This document shows positions 17,752 through 26,929 of a DNA stretch of 64,000 bases, one piece after another; the stretch's first letter is position 1, and each line of letters opens with the position of its first letter. The notes under the pieces were generated by a model that had not been told where the DNA came from, made no database searches, and was given only the letters and a program-made list of their open reading frames with translations. This stretch comes from PWXP01 sp034005525. GTDB taxonomy: Bacteria; Planctomycetota; Planctomycetia; Pirellulales; Thermoguttaceae. The stretch is taken from contig JAVEUP010000010.1 in NCBI GenBank assembly GCA_034005525.1, positions 19,303-83,302 of the forward strand, read 5' to 3'. The position numbers and the translations under genes are program-made.

Positions 17752-18318
17752 TCAAGCAAGTTGCGAAGAAACTGCAGCATACCCCCGGCTGGAGGGCCTA
17801 TAAGGCGATTGTTTCTGGCAGACGAACACGAAGCTTGACCTGTTGGCCGATGGCCGTTGCCGGGACAGCCACCAGTCGCGCAGCCTCAGCAGCTTTCCGC
17901 ACGATGAGCAGCGGTAACAGTAGCTTTGCCCCAGCATTCCCATGAAGAGGAAGACCGGCTTGCCGCATTCGCAACGATGCCGGATGCCGTGGATTCGCCA
18001 GTTGAACCAGAAGATGGCAGGAACCAGGGCCGGCGGCAGGACGGCCAAGGCAGTGTACACCGCGTTACCCCACCAACCATGCTGGACTCCCGCCCAAACG
18101 GCAACAGACAGCAGCATCGGCAGGCCGATCAACAGGGCAAGGAACATGAGAATCCGTCGCCGGTTTCGAGCAGGCGTCGGAACGTCCGCGAACATGCCGA
18201 CCAGCTTCTCTCCCGCCTGCTGCCTCAAGTCGTGGCCGCAATGGCTGCAGCCTTTTCGGGTGGCAAGACCAGACCCTCCTGGCAGAACGCCGCTTCCGGC
18301 CGGTACATTAGTCGGCAT
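17752..18318 (-). CDS. Hypothetical membrane protein with zinc-ribbon motifs
   Basis: 188 residues. The N-terminus carries CSHCGHDL; two hydrophobic segments follow at about residues 56-77 and 85-105; then comes a second cysteine set, CECGKP with CSSCGKLL, so a cytoplasmic zinc-binding domain probably follows the membrane part. The tail after about residue 150 is low in pattern. Divergent from the GlsB-like gene, 64 bases apart. No family recognised. Confidence 0.55.
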   Translation of the reverse strand: MPTNVPAGSGVLPGGSGLATRKGCSHCGHDLRQQAGEKLVGMFADVPTPARNRRRILMFLALLIGLPMLLSVAVWAGVQHGWWGNAVYTALAVLPPALVPAIFWFNWRIHGIRHRCECGKPVFLFMGMLGQSYCYRCSSCGKLLRLRDWWLSRQRPSANRSSFVFVCQKQSPYRPSSRGYAAVSSQLA

Positions 18319-18382
18319 AATGATGGGTAGCCTCTTTCAAGGCTCGCCAAGATCGCGCAACAATCACCGGGAGGACATTGCT

Positions 18383-18631
18383 ATGTTGGAACTGATCTAC
18401 TTTCTGTTGATCGGTCTTGCGGCAGGGTGGCTGGCGGGACAGTTCATGAAGGGCCGCGGGTTCGGCCTCGTCGGGAACCTTGTCGTCGGCGTCATCGGGG
18501 CCGTTCTGGGCGGGTTCCTGTTTCGACTTGTCGGACTGGCCGCTACCGGCCTGCTGGGCAGTCTGATCTGTGCGACCGTGGGCGCCATTGTGCTGTTGTT
18601 CCTGCTGCAGAAGTTTGGAAAGAGAATATGA
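18383..18631 (+). CDS. GlsB/YeaQ/YmgE-family stress-associated membrane protein
   Basis: 82 residues with GGAGGAC seven bases before the ATG. Three hydrophobic segments separated by Gly-rich turns: LIYFLLIGLAAGWLAGQ, a central GNLVVGVIGAVLGGFL and a C-terminal GAIVLLFLLQKF, typical of the transglycosylase-associated protein family (PF04226). Members are linked to general stress; the biochemical role is unknown. Confidence 0.88.
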   Translation: MLELIYFLLIGLAAGWLAGQFMKGRGFGLVGNLVVGVIGAVLGGFLFRLVGLAATGLLGSLICATVGAIVLLFLLQKFGKRI

Positions 18632-18646
18632 CGCTCTCCGTTCGTA

Positions 18647-18710
18647 GGGGACTGCCGCGTTCGCATGCTGCGGAAAAGACTATCCACGCCGCCACCCCGT
18701 GAACGGTTAC
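18647..18710 (+). repeat. Dispersed ~65-bp intergenic repeat, copy C
   Basis: GGGGACTGCCGCGTTCGCA, then TGCTGCGGAAAAGACT, ending GCCACCCCGTGAACGGTTAC. It ends 7 bases before the helicase start codon, so it forms that gene's leader. Confidence 0.65.
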
Positions 18711-18717
18711 AAACCTA

Positions 18718-20856
18718 ATGGCCCTCATTTACCTTGAACCGCTGCCTCGCCGGGCGTCGAAGGGCGACGTCCTCGCCCTGCTCAATCGGACCGGCGGCCT
18801 GGACCGACGCCGCGTGGGACGGATTGAACTGCGGGGTCGCCGGGCCGTGGTCGAGGTGCCCGACGGCTGGGAAACGCGGCTGGTGAAGGCCCTCGACGGC
18901 TGCCAGTTCGGCGATCGGCGGATCCGCGCATGGACTGCCTCGGCCGCGGCCGACCACGGCGACGAGGATCATTTCGGGCAGCTTGGCCGGCTGTTGGATA
19001 TGGAAAGCCGTGCCGAGGCCCAGCGCGCGGCCGAGCAGGCTCGGCGGCTTGGCCCCGAGGAGGCGCAGCAGGCGGGCACCACGCTGGTCGACCTGGTTGT
19101 CAAGGACGAGCAGGCGGGCCTGGGAGGGCGATATCTCGTCGAGCTTGGCAAGCCCGGCCGCACGCCACTGCCCTGGACCCGGCTCGACGTGGGCAGCCCG
19201 GTGGTCCTGTCGCCCAACAAGCCCGGGCGGGAAACCCCGCATCAAGGTGTCGTGAGCGAGAGGAGCGAGCAGGCCATTTGCGTCGCGCTCGAGCGGCTGC
19301 CCGACGATCTGGCCGACCACAAGGCGTGGCGCGTCGACCAGTCGTTCGACGACGCGGCGGTCGAGCGGCAGCGGGCCGCCCTCGAACAGGCGCGGCTCGC
19401 ACGCGGCGATCGCTTCGCCATCTTGCGCGACGTGCTGGTGGGCCGCCGGCAGCCGGAGTTCGGCGTCGATCCGGAGGTTCGGCCGCTGGACCGCGGCCTG
19501 AACCCGGTCCAGCGCGAGGCCGTGCAGTTCGCACTTTCCGGCCGCGACGTCGCGCTCATCCACGGGCCGCCGGGCACCGGCAAGACGGTTGCCGTCGTGG
19601 AAGTCATTCGGCAGGCGGTGCGCCGCGGGCGCAAGGTGTTGGCCTGCGCCCCGAGCAACCTGGCCGTCGACAACCTCTTCGAGCGGCTGCTGGGCTTCGG
19701 CGAGCGTGTGGTCCGGCTGGGCCACCCTGCCCGCGTGCTGCCCGAATTGCGGGAACACACGCTCGACCTGCTGGTCGAGCGGCACCGGGAGGTGCGGCTC
19801 GCGCGGAAGTTCGTCAAGCAGGCGATTGCGTTGTTCCGCGAGGCCGACCGCCACACGCGGGCGGCGCCCAAACCGGGCGCACGGCGGCAGCTCCGCGAAG
19901 ATGCCCGGTCGCTCCTGGCCGACGCGCGGCGTATGGAAACGCAGGCGGTCGACAGCATCCTCGACTCCGCCAGCGTGCTCTGTGCGACGACCACGGCGCT
20001 GGATAGCCGGGTCCTCGGCACCAGGCGCTTCGACCTGGCCGTGATCGACGAGGCCTGCCAGAGCACGGAGCCGGGCTGCTGGATACCGCTGTTGCGGTCC
20101 GACCGCGTGGTGCTGGCGGGCGACCATTGCCAGTTGCCGCCCACCGTGGTCAGCCGGGAAGCGGCGGCCGGCGGATTCGGCGTCAGCCTCTTCGAGCGGC
20201 TGCTGGCGCTCTACGGCCCGCCCATCGCCCGCCGGCTCGCCGTGCAGTACCGCATGCACGAAGCCATCATGGGTTTCTCGTCCAACGAGTTCTACGAGGG
20301 CGAACTCGAGGCCAGCCCATCGGTCCGCGGGCATCTGCTGGCCGACCTGCCCGACGTCACGGACACCCCGCTGACGCGGTCACCCGCCGAGTTCATCGAC
20401 ACGGCCGGCGCCGGTTTCGACGACGCGATAGAGCCGGACGGCGAGAGCCGGCTAAACCGTCAGGAGGCCGAACTGGCGCGGCGCAAGGTGCAAGAGCTGC
20501 TGGACTGCGGCGTGCGTCCCGCCGACATCGCCGTCATTGCTCCATACGCCGCTCAGGTGCGTCTGCTGCGAGAACTATTGCCTGTGCCGGGCCTGGAGAT
20601 CGACAGCGTCGACGGTTTCCAAGGCCGCGAGAAGGAGGCCGTAGTCATCTCTCTGGTCCGTTCCAACCCGAAAGGTGAGATCGGCTTCTTAAGCGACGTG
20701 CGCCGCACGAACGTCGCACTCACCCGCGCTCGCCGTAAGCTGCTGGTCATCGGCGATGGCGCCACCCTAGGCCGCGACCCGTTCTACGAGCGAATGCTCG
20801 ATTATTTCGAGCGACTCGGCGCGTACTGTACGGTATGGGAGCAAGGTGGCGTTTGA
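18718..20856 (+). CDS. SF1 (IGHMBP2/Upf1-like) helicase with N-terminal DbpA-type RNA-binding domain
   Basis: 712 residues. Residues about 3-75 resemble the RNA-binding domain found at the C-terminus of DbpA-type DEAD-box helicases (LEPLPRRASKGDVLALL, RVGRIELRGRRAVVEVP). The rest is an SF1B helicase: motif I HGPPGTGKT near 282, Ia APSNLAVDNL, II VIDEACQS, III GDHCQLPP, IV YRMHEAIMGF, V DSVDGFQGREKEAVV and VI NVALTRARRKLLVIGD, all intact. It probably unwinds RNA or RNA-DNA hybrids in the cytoplasm. No operon partner. Confidence 0.85.
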   Translation: MALIYLEPLPRRASKGDVLALLNRTGGLDRRRVGRIELRGRRAVVEVPDGWETRLVKALDGCQFGDRRIRAWTASAAADHGDEDHFGQLGRLLDMESRAEAQRAAEQARRLGPEEAQQAGTTLVDLVVKDEQAGLGGRYLVELGKPGRTPLPWTRLDVGSPVVLSPNKPGRETPHQGVVSERSEQAICVALERLPDDLADHKAWRVDQSFDDAAVERQRAALEQARLARGDRFAILRDVLVGRRQPEFGVDPEVRPLDRGLNPVQREAVQFALSGRDVALIHGPPGTGKTVAVVEVIRQAVRRGRKVLACAPSNLAVDNLFERLLGFGERVVRLGHPARVLPELREHTLDLLVERHREVRLARKFVKQAIALFREADRHTRAAPKPGARRQLREDARSLLADARRMETQAVDSILDSASVLCATTTALDSRVLGTRRFDLAVIDEACQSTEPGCWIPLLRSDRVVLAGDHCQLPPTVVSREAAAGGFGVSLFERLLALYGPPIARRLAVQYRMHEAIMGFSSNEFYEGELEASPSVRGHLLADLPDVTDTPLTRSPAEFIDTAGAGFDDAIEPDGESRLNRQEAELARRKVQELLDCGVRPADIAVIAPYAAQVRLLRELLPVPGLEIDSVDGFQGREKEAVVISLVRSNPKGEIGFLSDVRRTNVALTRARRKLLVIGDGATLGRDPFYERMLDYFERLGAYCTVWEQGGV

Positions 20857-21200
20857 GAACGCGCCGCGGGCGCACGACCGTTCTGACCTTAGTCACGCAA
20901 CCGGTCCCAACCTATCCCTGCCGACTGGTTTTTGGCCATTCACCGGCAAGGCCAGCCTTTCCCTGCTGGCGACGTCACTGCCGGCAACTTGGTCGCAGCA
21001 GGAACTCAACCAGACCCTCAGGAATACAAGGGGCGGTATACCGGCGTCGCAAGCCCGCCCACCTAAGACCAAGCGTTAGAGACACAGGAACCCCCCAGGC
21101 CACACAGGATGACCACCGTCACAGAAATCGCCGGTGTTCGTTTGCTGCCCCGTACTCTGCCTTGGGTGCAACAACGAAGGCATCGTCCCGGGAACCGGTG
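20857..21200. other. 344-bp convergent intergenic region
   Basis: Between the helicase (plus) and sulfatase (minus). No ORF, repeat copy or strong terminator hairpin recognised. Confidence 0.4.
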
Positions 21201-22841
21201 TCAATCGTGCCAGGGCAGGACATTGCATCGTTTGGCCCAGGCCGCGTAGCTTTCGGATAGGTCGCGAACCACCGCGGGATGCTGTCCGGCCAGATTGGCC
21301 GTCTCGGTCCGATCGGCCTCCATGTCGTACAGTTCCCAGGGACCGCGATGCCGGGCAACCAGCTTCCACTTGCCGTCGCGCACGGCCCGGTTGCCTGCAT
21401 GCTCCCAGAACAGCTTGCCTTCACTGCGCGTCTGTCCCTGCAGGATGGGCGCCAGGCTCCGGCCCTCAAGCGGGGCGAGGTTGCGGCCCTGGTACATTGC
21501 CGGGTAGCGGATGCGGGCTATTTCGAGGCAGGTTGGCACGATGTCGATCACGTGGCCAACCTGGCCAGTCATCTGGCCGCCCTGTCGCAGAACCGCCGGC
21601 CAGTGGACGATCAACGGCGTGGCGATGCCGCCCTCGTGGACGTCGCCCTTGTAGAGCCGGAACGGCGTGTTGCTGACGTTCGCCCACGCAATGCCGTAGC
21701 TCTGGTACGTGTCTTCGGCGCCGGGCAGGATGTCGGGATGGTTGCCAACTTGCACGGCCCGGCCGGCGCGGGTTTCCTTCGGGATTCCGGCGCCGCGCCA
21801 GTTTGGCATGATTTCTTCGGCCGAGGCGCCGTTGTCGGAAAGGAACAGGACCAGCGTGTTTTGCTCGGCGCCCGTCTGGCGGAGGCTTTCGAGAATGCGG
21901 CCGACCGCCCGGTCCATCAGGTCCACCTGCGCCGCATACACCTCCATGCGCCGCTGCTGCCAGTCGCGCAACTGGTTGAGTTCCCAGGGGCCCACCCGCT
22001 CGTCGATGGGCGTGGGCTTCCATTGCCGCTTGAGTATGCCCAGCGCCTGCATGCGTTCGAACCGGTTCTTGCGGACCTCGTCCCAGCCCGACGCATACCG
22101 GGCGCGCTGGCGTTCGATTGCCAGCGACGGCGCATGCAGCGGCCAGTGGGGCGCCGCGAACGCGACGTACAGGAAGAACGGCTTGTTGCCGCGTGCCGCC
22201 TGCTCGATGAACGTGCCGGCGTGGTGTGCAATGCGGTCGGTGTAGTAGAAGTCGGGATCGGTTTCGTCGAGGAACTGGCCGCCCCGGCACAGCGTGACCG
22301 GCGCGAAATAGCTGCCCGCCCCGTGGATGGTGCCGTAGAACCGTTCAAAGCCCCGGTTGACCGGCCAGGTGTGCTTCGGACCCTCTGGAGCGACGTGCGG
22401 CGTCAGGTGCCATTTGCCCACCATCATGGTCTGGTATCCCCCCTGCCCCAGCAATTCGGCCAGCGTGGCGTGCTCGCGGCTGAGGTTGCCCCGGTAGCCC
22501 GGCTGGCGGTAGTCGGCCGTCGAATGGCCCATTCCCACCTGATGCGGATAGAAGCCCGTCAGCAGCGCCGCGCGGGTGGGTGAGTCCTGCCCGCAGTTGT
22601 AGAACTGCGTGAACCGGAGCCCTTCTTTAGCCAGCCGGTCGATGTGCGGGGTCGATATCTCGCCCCCGAAGCAACTCACGTCGGAGTACCCGAGGTCGTC
22701 GGCCAAAACAATCACGATATTCGGGGGCTGATCGCGCGGGCCGGGCTGTGCCTCGCTGGTCCGTGCCGACATTGCGATCAGGACAATACAAACGGGAACT
22801 GCCAGGAACGGCCCGGCCGCCTTGGGCACCGGAGGGGCCAT
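21201..22841 (-). CDS. Arylsulfatase-family protein with Asp at the formylglycine position
   Basis: 546-residue secreted protein; signal peptide of about 30 residues, AAAGGA before the ATG. Sulfatase (alkaline phosphatase superfamily) metal ligands are present: VIVLADDLGYSD, GKWHLT and LFLSDNGAS. The activation motif CxPxR, whose Cys (or Ser) becomes formylglycine, reads D-S-P-T-R here, with Asp86 (codon GAC at 22584-22586) in place of Cys; the following RAALLTG is normal. A hydrolysing sulfatase needs the aldehyde, so this product is either inactive, a binding protein or a different hydrolase. The rest of the fold is full length with no frameshift. Confidence 0.88.
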   Translation of the reverse strand: MAPPVPKAAGPFLAVPVCIVLIAMSARTSEAQPGPRDQPPNIVIVLADDLGYSDVSCFGGEISTPHIDRLAKEGLRFTQFYNCGQDSPTRAALLTGFYPHQVGMGHSTADYRQPGYRGNLSREHATLAELLGQGGYQTMMVGKWHLTPHVAPEGPKHTWPVNRGFERFYGTIHGAGSYFAPVTLCRGGQFLDETDPDFYYTDRIAHHAGTFIEQAARGNKPFFLYVAFAAPHWPLHAPSLAIERQRARYASGWDEVRKNRFERMQALGILKRQWKPTPIDERVGPWELNQLRDWQQRRMEVYAAQVDLMDRAVGRILESLRQTGAEQNTLVLFLSDNGASAEEIMPNWRGAGIPKETRAGRAVQVGNHPDILPGAEDTYQSYGIAWANVSNTPFRLYKGDVHEGGIATPLIVHWPAVLRQGGQMTGQVGHVIDIVPTCLEIARIRYPAMYQGRNLAPLEGRSLAPILQGQTRSEGKLFWEHAGNRAVRDGKWKLVARHRGPWELYDMEADRTETANLAGQHPAVVRDLSESYAAWAKRCNVLPWHD

Positions 22842-23041
22842 GGTGGGTCCTTTCGTGGAGAGCCATGCGTTTCGTCGGGGTAAGAATGCTTCTTCCAGTG
22901 TCGTTCAACCCCAACTCCCTTGTCAAGCCGGTACGCCCCTTGGGAGCAATCGCCTTTCCCCCTTCCTTCCAATTGCCCAAGGCAAGCACTAGAATCTGAG
23001 TTTCGATTGAAGCTCGGCAGCCCGGCAATGGAGGTCTTGCG

Positions 23042-24319
23042 ATGAATGTGCTGGTGATCGGCAACGGGGGGCGGGAACACGCCCTGGCGTGGAAGCTCGC
23101 GCAGAGCCCTCGCGCGGAGCGGGTGTTCGTGGCGCCGGGCAACGCGGGTACCGCGGCCGACGCGGAAAATGTGCCGCTCGGGGCCGACGAGCCGGAGAAG
23201 CTCATCCGATTCGCCCGCGAAAACCACGTGCAGCTTGCTGTGATCGGCCCTGAAGCGCCGCTTGCCGCGGGCATTGTCGACCAGTTTCTCGAATCGGGCC
23301 TTCGCGTGTTTGGGCCCTCGAAGGCCGCGGCCGAGCTGGAGGGCAGCAAGGTCTTCTGCAAGAAGACCCTCCGCCAGGCCGACGTGCCGACCGCCGACTA
23401 CCGCACGTTCGACAACGCCAAGGACGCGCTGGCTTACCTGAACGACCGCGAAGACGTTCCCGTGGTCGTCAAGGCCGACGGCCTGGCCGCTGGAAAGGGC
23501 GTGATCGTGTGTGCCAACCGTGCCGAGGCGATTGCCGCGGTTGAGAAGATCGCCCTGGAAAAGGCGTTCGGCGCAGCGGGCGACCGGATGATCATCGAAG
23601 AGCGGCTCGACGGCCAGGAGGCCAGCGTGCTGGCGCTGACCGACGGCCGGACGATCGTCACCATGCAGCCGGCGCAGGACCACAAGCCGGCCGGCGACGG
23701 CGATACCGGCCCGAATACCGGCGGCATGGGCGCGTACTGTCCCGCCCCGCTGGTCGACGAAGCTATGCTACACTGGATCGAGGAGCACGTGCTCGTGCCG
23801 ACCGTCCATGCGATGAAGCGGGCGCGGCGGCCATTCCGGGGCGTGCTCTATGCAGGGCTGATGATGACCAACCAGGGGCCCAAAGTGCTCGAGTACAATG
23901 TCCGCTTCGGCGATCCCGAGTGCCAGCCGCTGTTGATGCGGCTGAAGACCGACCTTTTCGACCTCCTGGAGGCCGTGGCCACGGGCAAGCTGGACGAAGT
24001 CGGGCCGCTCGAGTGGGACCCGCGCGCGGCCGTGTGCGTGGTCATGGCTTCGGAGGGATACCCGGGCGATTACACCACCGGCCACCCGATCCGCGGGCTC
24101 GACGAGGCGGGCAAGCTCCCGGACGTGAAGGTGTTCCACGCGGGCACGAAGCTCGATGGCGAGGGTCGCGTGGTAACCGCCGGCGGACGCGTGCTCAACG
24201 TGACGGCGCTGGGCGAGAGTATTGCGCTGGCCAAACGCAATGCCTACGAGGGCGTGAAGTGCATTCGTTGGGAAGGCGCCTGGTGCCGGAAGGACATTGC
24301 CGATAAGGCCTTGGGCTGA
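23042..24319 (+). CDS. purD: Phosphoribosylamine-glycine ligase
   Basis: 425 residues. ATP-dependent joining of phosphoribosylamine and glycine to GAR in purine synthesis; cytoplasmic ATP-grasp enzyme. Visible: NVLVIGNGGREHALAWKL at the start, GPSKAAAELEGSK, VVKADGLAAGKGV (ATP-grasp), GDTGPNTGGMGAY and FGDPECQPLL. GGAGG precedes the ATG. It is a single gene, not in a pur operon. Confidence 0.96.
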   Translation: MNVLVIGNGGREHALAWKLAQSPRAERVFVAPGNAGTAADAENVPLGADEPEKLIRFARENHVQLAVIGPEAPLAAGIVDQFLESGLRVFGPSKAAAELEGSKVFCKKTLRQADVPTADYRTFDNAKDALAYLNDREDVPVVVKADGLAAGKGVIVCANRAEAIAAVEKIALEKAFGAAGDRMIIEERLDGQEASVLALTDGRTIVTMQPAQDHKPAGDGDTGPNTGGMGAYCPAPLVDEAMLHWIEEHVLVPTVHAMKRARRPFRGVLYAGLMMTNQGPKVLEYNVRFGDPECQPLLMRLKTDLFDLLEAVATGKLDEVGPLEWDPRAAVCVVMASEGYPGDYTTGHPIRGLDEAGKLPDVKVFHAGTKLDGEGRVVTAGGRVLNVTALGESIALAKRNAYEGVKCIRWEGAWCRKDIADKALG

Positions 24320-24385
24320 TCGTCTGCGGAAGCATCGGCCCGCTGCCTCTCGGACAACCTGCTGGCACGAGGGCATCCAGGATCG

Positions 24386-24568
24386 CTACGGTTCCTGATC
24401 CTCCTGGAAATGCGATCGCTCCTGCTCCTCGACTTCCCGCAATTGCTCCTCGAATTGCCGCTCTTGCTCAGCGTCCATCGGCCGGGGCTCCATACTCCGG
24501 CTGCAACCGCAACCGGCGAAGCACATCGCGGCAATCATCATTGCTAAAGTGAGGCACAATCGTTGCAT
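24386..24568 (-). CDS. Small lipoprotein
   Basis: 60 residues with GGAGAA upstream. Hydrophobic signal sequence ending in CFAGC, a lipobox with the acylated cysteine at about residue 20, then a Glu/Gln-rich helical tail (QERQFEEQLREVEEQE) of about 30 residues. Probably membrane-anchored; function unknown. Confidence 0.6.
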   Translation of the reverse strand: MQRLCLTLAMMIAAMCFAGCGCSRSMEPRPMDAEQERQFEEQLREVEEQERSHFQEDQEP

Positions 24569-24670
24569 GGTGGTTCTCCGTGTCGATAGTTAGTCAATTT
24601 CCGCCGCCTGCGGGTTTCAGAGCAGGCGTATCTGGAATGGTTGGGCGGCGCAAAAGAACATGCCGAATTG

Positions 24671-24727
24671 CGTGGGATAGGCTTTCAGCCTGTCGGCCGA
24701 AAAGACAAGCTGGAAGCCTATCCCACG
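24671..24727. repeat. Palindromic REP-like element
   Basis: Arms CGTGGGATAGGCTTTCAGC (24671-24689) and its complement with one mismatch (24709-24727) enclose a 19-base centre that can add four more pairs (TGTC/GACA). Likely a small dispersed palindrome. Confidence 0.7.
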
Positions 24728-24763
24728 TTTGCAGTTCCCAGTAGTCTATTGTTTCACACTGCC

Positions 24764-25744
24764 TTAGTCGAGCGTGACGGGCAGCCCATCGTTCCGAACG
24801 CACAATCGCCGGAATGTTTCAGGGTCGATCGAATACGAAATCGACCGAACCGAGCCGTCCGCCATGGCGCCGTTGAACCCGCCGGAATGCGAGGAGCCGA
24901 ACCGCTGGGGCCACAGCGCGGTGTCGCTGACCGGAGCTTGAGAGTCGGGAATGGGGGGGCCGAGCGTTCCGGTCGAGTTCAAGGGCAGCGCATTGCGGAC
25001 GTGATCCTGATCCACTCCCGAGTTGACATAATTCTCGTTGTCACCCCCGCATTTACCGAACCACTCCGGGTGGAGCAGCTTCTCGCCAAGCATGAGCGTG
25101 TTCGACGTACCGTCGCGAATCATTGCGAAGTCGACGGGGGGGTCGCAGGTGCGCACGACGATAACGCCGTTTGAACGGACGTTCCCGCTATTGATGGTCT
25201 TGTCGCCTGAACTCGCCGCGTAGTCCGACCGAGCGGTGCCCGTGTCTGTGGGGTATCGGGCGGCGCGGCGGCGCGTGGGGCAATAGTATAGGGGAATCGG
25301 CGTGCGAGAGACAATGCTATCGCTCGGTTCGTCGTAAAGGTTGGTTTGTTCGACGAAAGGCATGATCTGGTAGAAGAAGTTCCACTCGCCCCGGTTGTTT
25401 GCGGCGCAGCAATCGCCGCAGGGCGTATTGGCGTCCTTGTTCTTGTCCTTGCCCGCGTCGGGCAGCACGCTCCAGGTCGCCTGATAGTTGTGGAAGGCCA
25501 GTGCAATTTGCTTGAGGTTATTCGTGCATTGCAGGCGGCGTGCCGCCTCTCGCGCGCTCTGCACGGCCGGCAGAAGCAGCGCAATCAAGATGCCGATGAT
25601 CGTAATGACCACCAGGAGTTCTACGAGCGTAAACCCCAGGCGGGGAAGCCGTTGTGCGGAGGCGGACGAGCCGCAGGACAGCCCCGTGGGCACTACACTG
25701 CCGAGCGTGGAGGCTCGCTCGAGTTGTCGCTGATTCGGTTTCAT
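24764..25744 (-). CDS. DUF1559 protein with type IV pilin-like N-terminus
   Basis: 326 residues. A 37-residue leader precedes the prepilin signature GFTLVELLVVITIIGILIA and AVQSAREAARRLQCTNNLKQ, as in planctomycete DUF1559 (SBP_bac_10 / pseudopilin-like) proteins. The C-terminal part carries the usual DGTSNTLMLGE and HSGGFNGAMADGSVR motifs. Presumably processed by a prepilin peptidase and displayed at the surface; role unknown. A second member lies at 37039. Confidence 0.9.
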   Translation of the reverse strand: MKPNQRQLERASTLGSVVPTGLSCGSSASAQRLPRLGFTLVELLVVITIIGILIALLLPAVQSAREAARRLQCTNNLKQIALAFHNYQATWSVLPDAGKDKNKDANTPCGDCCAANNRGEWNFFYQIMPFVEQTNLYDEPSDSIVSRTPIPLYYCPTRRRAARYPTDTGTARSDYAASSGDKTINSGNVRSNGVIVVRTCDPPVDFAMIRDGTSNTLMLGEKLLHPEWFGKCGGDNENYVNSGVDQDHVRNALPLNSTGTLGPPIPDSQAPVSDTALWPQRFGSSHSGGFNGAMADGSVRSISYSIDPETFRRLCVRNDGLPVTLD

Positions 25745-25917
25745 TTTCGCTTGTCCTTACAAAGGATGGTTTGCGAACCTCGACCGATACGAGCAGATCA
25801 GAGGAGCCATTATGTGCCATGCCGAAAGGGAATGTCAACCCCGCCAGACGTCCCGGCAGAAGAATTGCCTTGGGCCGGCGGAAACCCCCGCTAAAGATGG
25901 GTGCCTTAGCTGCGGGG

Positions 25918-26913
25918 CTATATGTGCAGCTCGACGATGTCCCTGTCGTGCAGCACGTAGTCGCCCTTCACCTGCGTGCCGGCATGGACGGCCGTGCCCC
26001 ACACGCGGGCGAACTTCAGGCCCTCAAGGTAATCCTTATGAACCTGGCCGGCCATTTCCAGAAGCGTGCTGCCGCGGCGCACGGTGAAGGGGCGGTCCAG
26101 GTCGGGCTCCTTCGACGTGGGTAGCTTGGTGTAGACCCGCACGACGTCCATCGCCGCGTAGATGGCGTTGCGCAGTTCCTCAAGGCCCGCGCCATGCATC
26201 GCAGAGGTCAGGTATTCGGGGAAGTCGAGCGGGCACAGTTCATGCAGCAGTTCAAGCCGCACCGGCGCGTCGGCATCGTCGATCTTGTTGCCCACAAGGA
26301 AGGTTTGCGTGTACGAGAGTCCCACGTCGCGGTCGTCGAGGTAGGAAGTCGCTGCGAGGCGGGTCTTCGTCTGTGCCAGCCGGTCGACCACCTCCTGGCA
26401 CTGCTCGATCCCTTCGTCGCTGCCCAGGTCGACCACCAGAAGCGCCAGGTCGGCAGCCCGAGTCAGCCCATGCAGGTGTGGGTCCATGAAATCCGCGGTG
26501 ATTGGGGGCGTATCGATGAGTTGAACCGTGACGTCCTCCCACGGCATCATCGCGGGCGCTGGCGTGGTCGTGGTGAATGGATAGGGAGCGACCTCAGGTG
26601 TCGCATTGGTCAGGCTGGCGACAAGCTGGCTCTTCCCCGCGTTCGGACCGCCCAGTAGAATGGCAGTCCCGGAGCCCTGCCTTGGAATGCGCAGCCCGCG
26701 GGCTTTCTTCTTTCCGCCCGTCTTCTCGCTGGCCAATTCCCGTTTGGCCTTGGCGATCTTGGCTTTCAGTTGCGCCTGGAGATGATCCGTTCCCTTGTGC
26801 TTGGGAATCTCCTGGAGCATCACCTGGAGGCACTTCAACTCCTCATCGAGCGTAGTCGCTCGCCGGTATTCCTCCTCGGCCTTGAGATACTGAGCGGTAA
26901 GATTAGCAGGCAT
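25918..26913 (-). CDS. OBG/DRG-type GTPase with TGS domain
   Basis: 331 residues from the ATG 26913. A helical N-terminus of about 70 residues is followed by a Lys-rich stretch. The G domain follows: G1 GGPNAGKSQLV near 87, G2/G3 region YPFTTTTPAP and LIDTPP, G4 VGNKIDD. The C-terminus (about residues 250-331) is a TGS domain (PFTVRRGSTLLEMAGQVHK, KGDYVLHDRDIVE). Related to DRG GTPases that act with ribosomes. It follows the secreted-protein gene by 16 bases. Confidence 0.87.
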   Translation of the reverse strand: MPANLTAQYLKAEEEYRRATTLDEELKCLQVMLQEIPKHKGTDHLQAQLKAKIAKAKRELASEKTGGKKKARGLRIPRQGSGTAILLGGPNAGKSQLVASLTNATPEVAPYPFTTTTPAPAMMPWEDVTVQLIDTPPITADFMDPHLHGLTRAADLALLVVDLGSDEGIEQCQEVVDRLAQTKTRLAATSYLDDRDVGLSYTQTFLVGNKIDDADAPVRLELLHELCPLDFPEYLTSAMHGAGLEELRNAIYAAMDVVRVYTKLPTSKEPDLDRPFTVRRGSTLLEMAGQVHKDYLEGLKFARVWGTAVHAGTQVKGDYVLHDRDIVELHI

Positions 26914-26929
26914 TATCCGGCGCGTCTGT

